Assembly (NCBI GenBank): GCA_964534845.1
Contig: CAZHPV010000041.1
Span: 1-22,627 of the forward strand
Reading direction: 5' to 3'
From: CALCKU01 sp964534845
GTDB taxonomy: Bacteria > Pseudomonadota > Alphaproteobacteria > Caulobacterales > Maricaulaceae
Length of the DNA: 22,627 nt
The notes under the pieces are model-generated. The model saw only the letters and a list, made by a program, of their open reading frames with translations. It was not told the origin of the DNA and made no database searches. Position numbers and translations under genes: made by a program. Positions 22,551 to 22,627 of the stretch are shown here, in pieces; positions within the stretch are counted from its first letter, which is position 1; every line of letters starts with the position of its first letter.

Positions 22551-22627
22551 TTACCATGTTGCTTTTCGCGCATCCAAAATAAAACGGCTCGTCATGAGGT
22601 CTAGATGTGCGCCGCCGCCATTTTTAA
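22551..22627 (-). CDS. Possible 3' end of a minus-strand gene entering from the right edge
   Basis: An open frame of 24 codons runs from the window edge to TAA at 22553-22551 on the minus strand. It reads like a protein end (LDLMTSRFILDARKATW). It would converge on the methyltransferase-like gene with a 17-bp gap. It is too short to identify, and this much open frame could occur by chance. Confidence 0.3.
   Translation of the reverse strand, partial: KNGGGAHLDLMTSRFILDARKATW

Noticed and set aside
1..22627. CRISPR arrays, insertion sequences, toxin-antitoxin or phage-defence modules
   Set aside because: No regularly spaced repeats, transposase motifs or recognisable defence proteins were found. 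All sizeable frames are explained by the genes listed.

Overview
The window looks like a chromosomal segment of a marine-type alphaproteobacterium, near the Caulobacterales/Maricaulales/Hyphomonadaceae. The evidence is two TonB-dependent receptors with EVIVTAR/EVIVTGI boxes, one of them of the long Xanthomonas/Caulobacter carbohydrate class. There is also a typical alphaproteobacterial housekeeping run (rlpA, D,D-carboxypeptidase, tmk, holB, tatD, PhnP-like MBL protein). Assignment to a genus is not possible by eye.

Region 1 (1-10.4 kb) is a nutrient-acquisition locus. It holds a 5'-truncated beta-propeller protein with nine TG-N-R repeats, a galactose-binding-like lipoprotein, a TonB-dependent receptor and a metallo-beta-lactamase-fold lipoprotein. 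These are followed on the minus strand by a LacI-family regulator, a Gfo/Idh/MocA dehydrogenase and the two membrane subunits of a TRAP transporter (dctM, dctQ). The divergent lipoprotein/receptor promoter carries two copies of the palindrome TGCAAACGTTTGC, 37 bp apart, with a perfect TATAAT between them. A third copy, identical to the first over 16 nt, lies inside the dctQ coding sequence 7.7 kb away. The likely picture is a LacI-type regulator flanked by its own targets: outer-membrane uptake, inner-membrane TRAP import and oxidation of a sugar or sugar-acid-like compound. The substrate cannot be read from the sequence, and no TRAP substrate-binding protein (DctP) is present in the window.

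Region 2 (10.5-15.2 kb) has a plus-strand fatty acid hydroxylase/sterol desaturase-like membrane enzyme. It is followed by a very large minus-strand TonB receptor (1090 aa) with its own terminator. The 386-bp region upstream of the receptor contains a perfect GntR/FadR-type inverted repeat (ATTGGTC-A-GACCAAT) next to a TATAAT box. No GntR gene is visible here.

Region 3 (15.2-21.2 kb) is the minus-strand housekeeping run rlpA > D,D-carboxypeptidase > tmk > holB > tatD > MBL hydrolase, tightly spaced except for a 189-bp gap after rlpA that encodes three successive stem-loops. metG, often found between holB and tatD in this lineage, is absent from that position.

Region 4 (21.4 kb to the end) has a tRNA-Ser(UGA) with encoded CCA, a SAM-methyltransferase-like protein, and perhaps the 3' end of a minus-strand gene that enters from the right edge.

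The points most worth following are the LacI operator pair plus the intragenic operator, the dctQ gene that appears to start at ATT behind a perfect Shine-Dalgarno, and the hairpin-rich leader of the carboxypeptidase gene, which itself starts at TTG.
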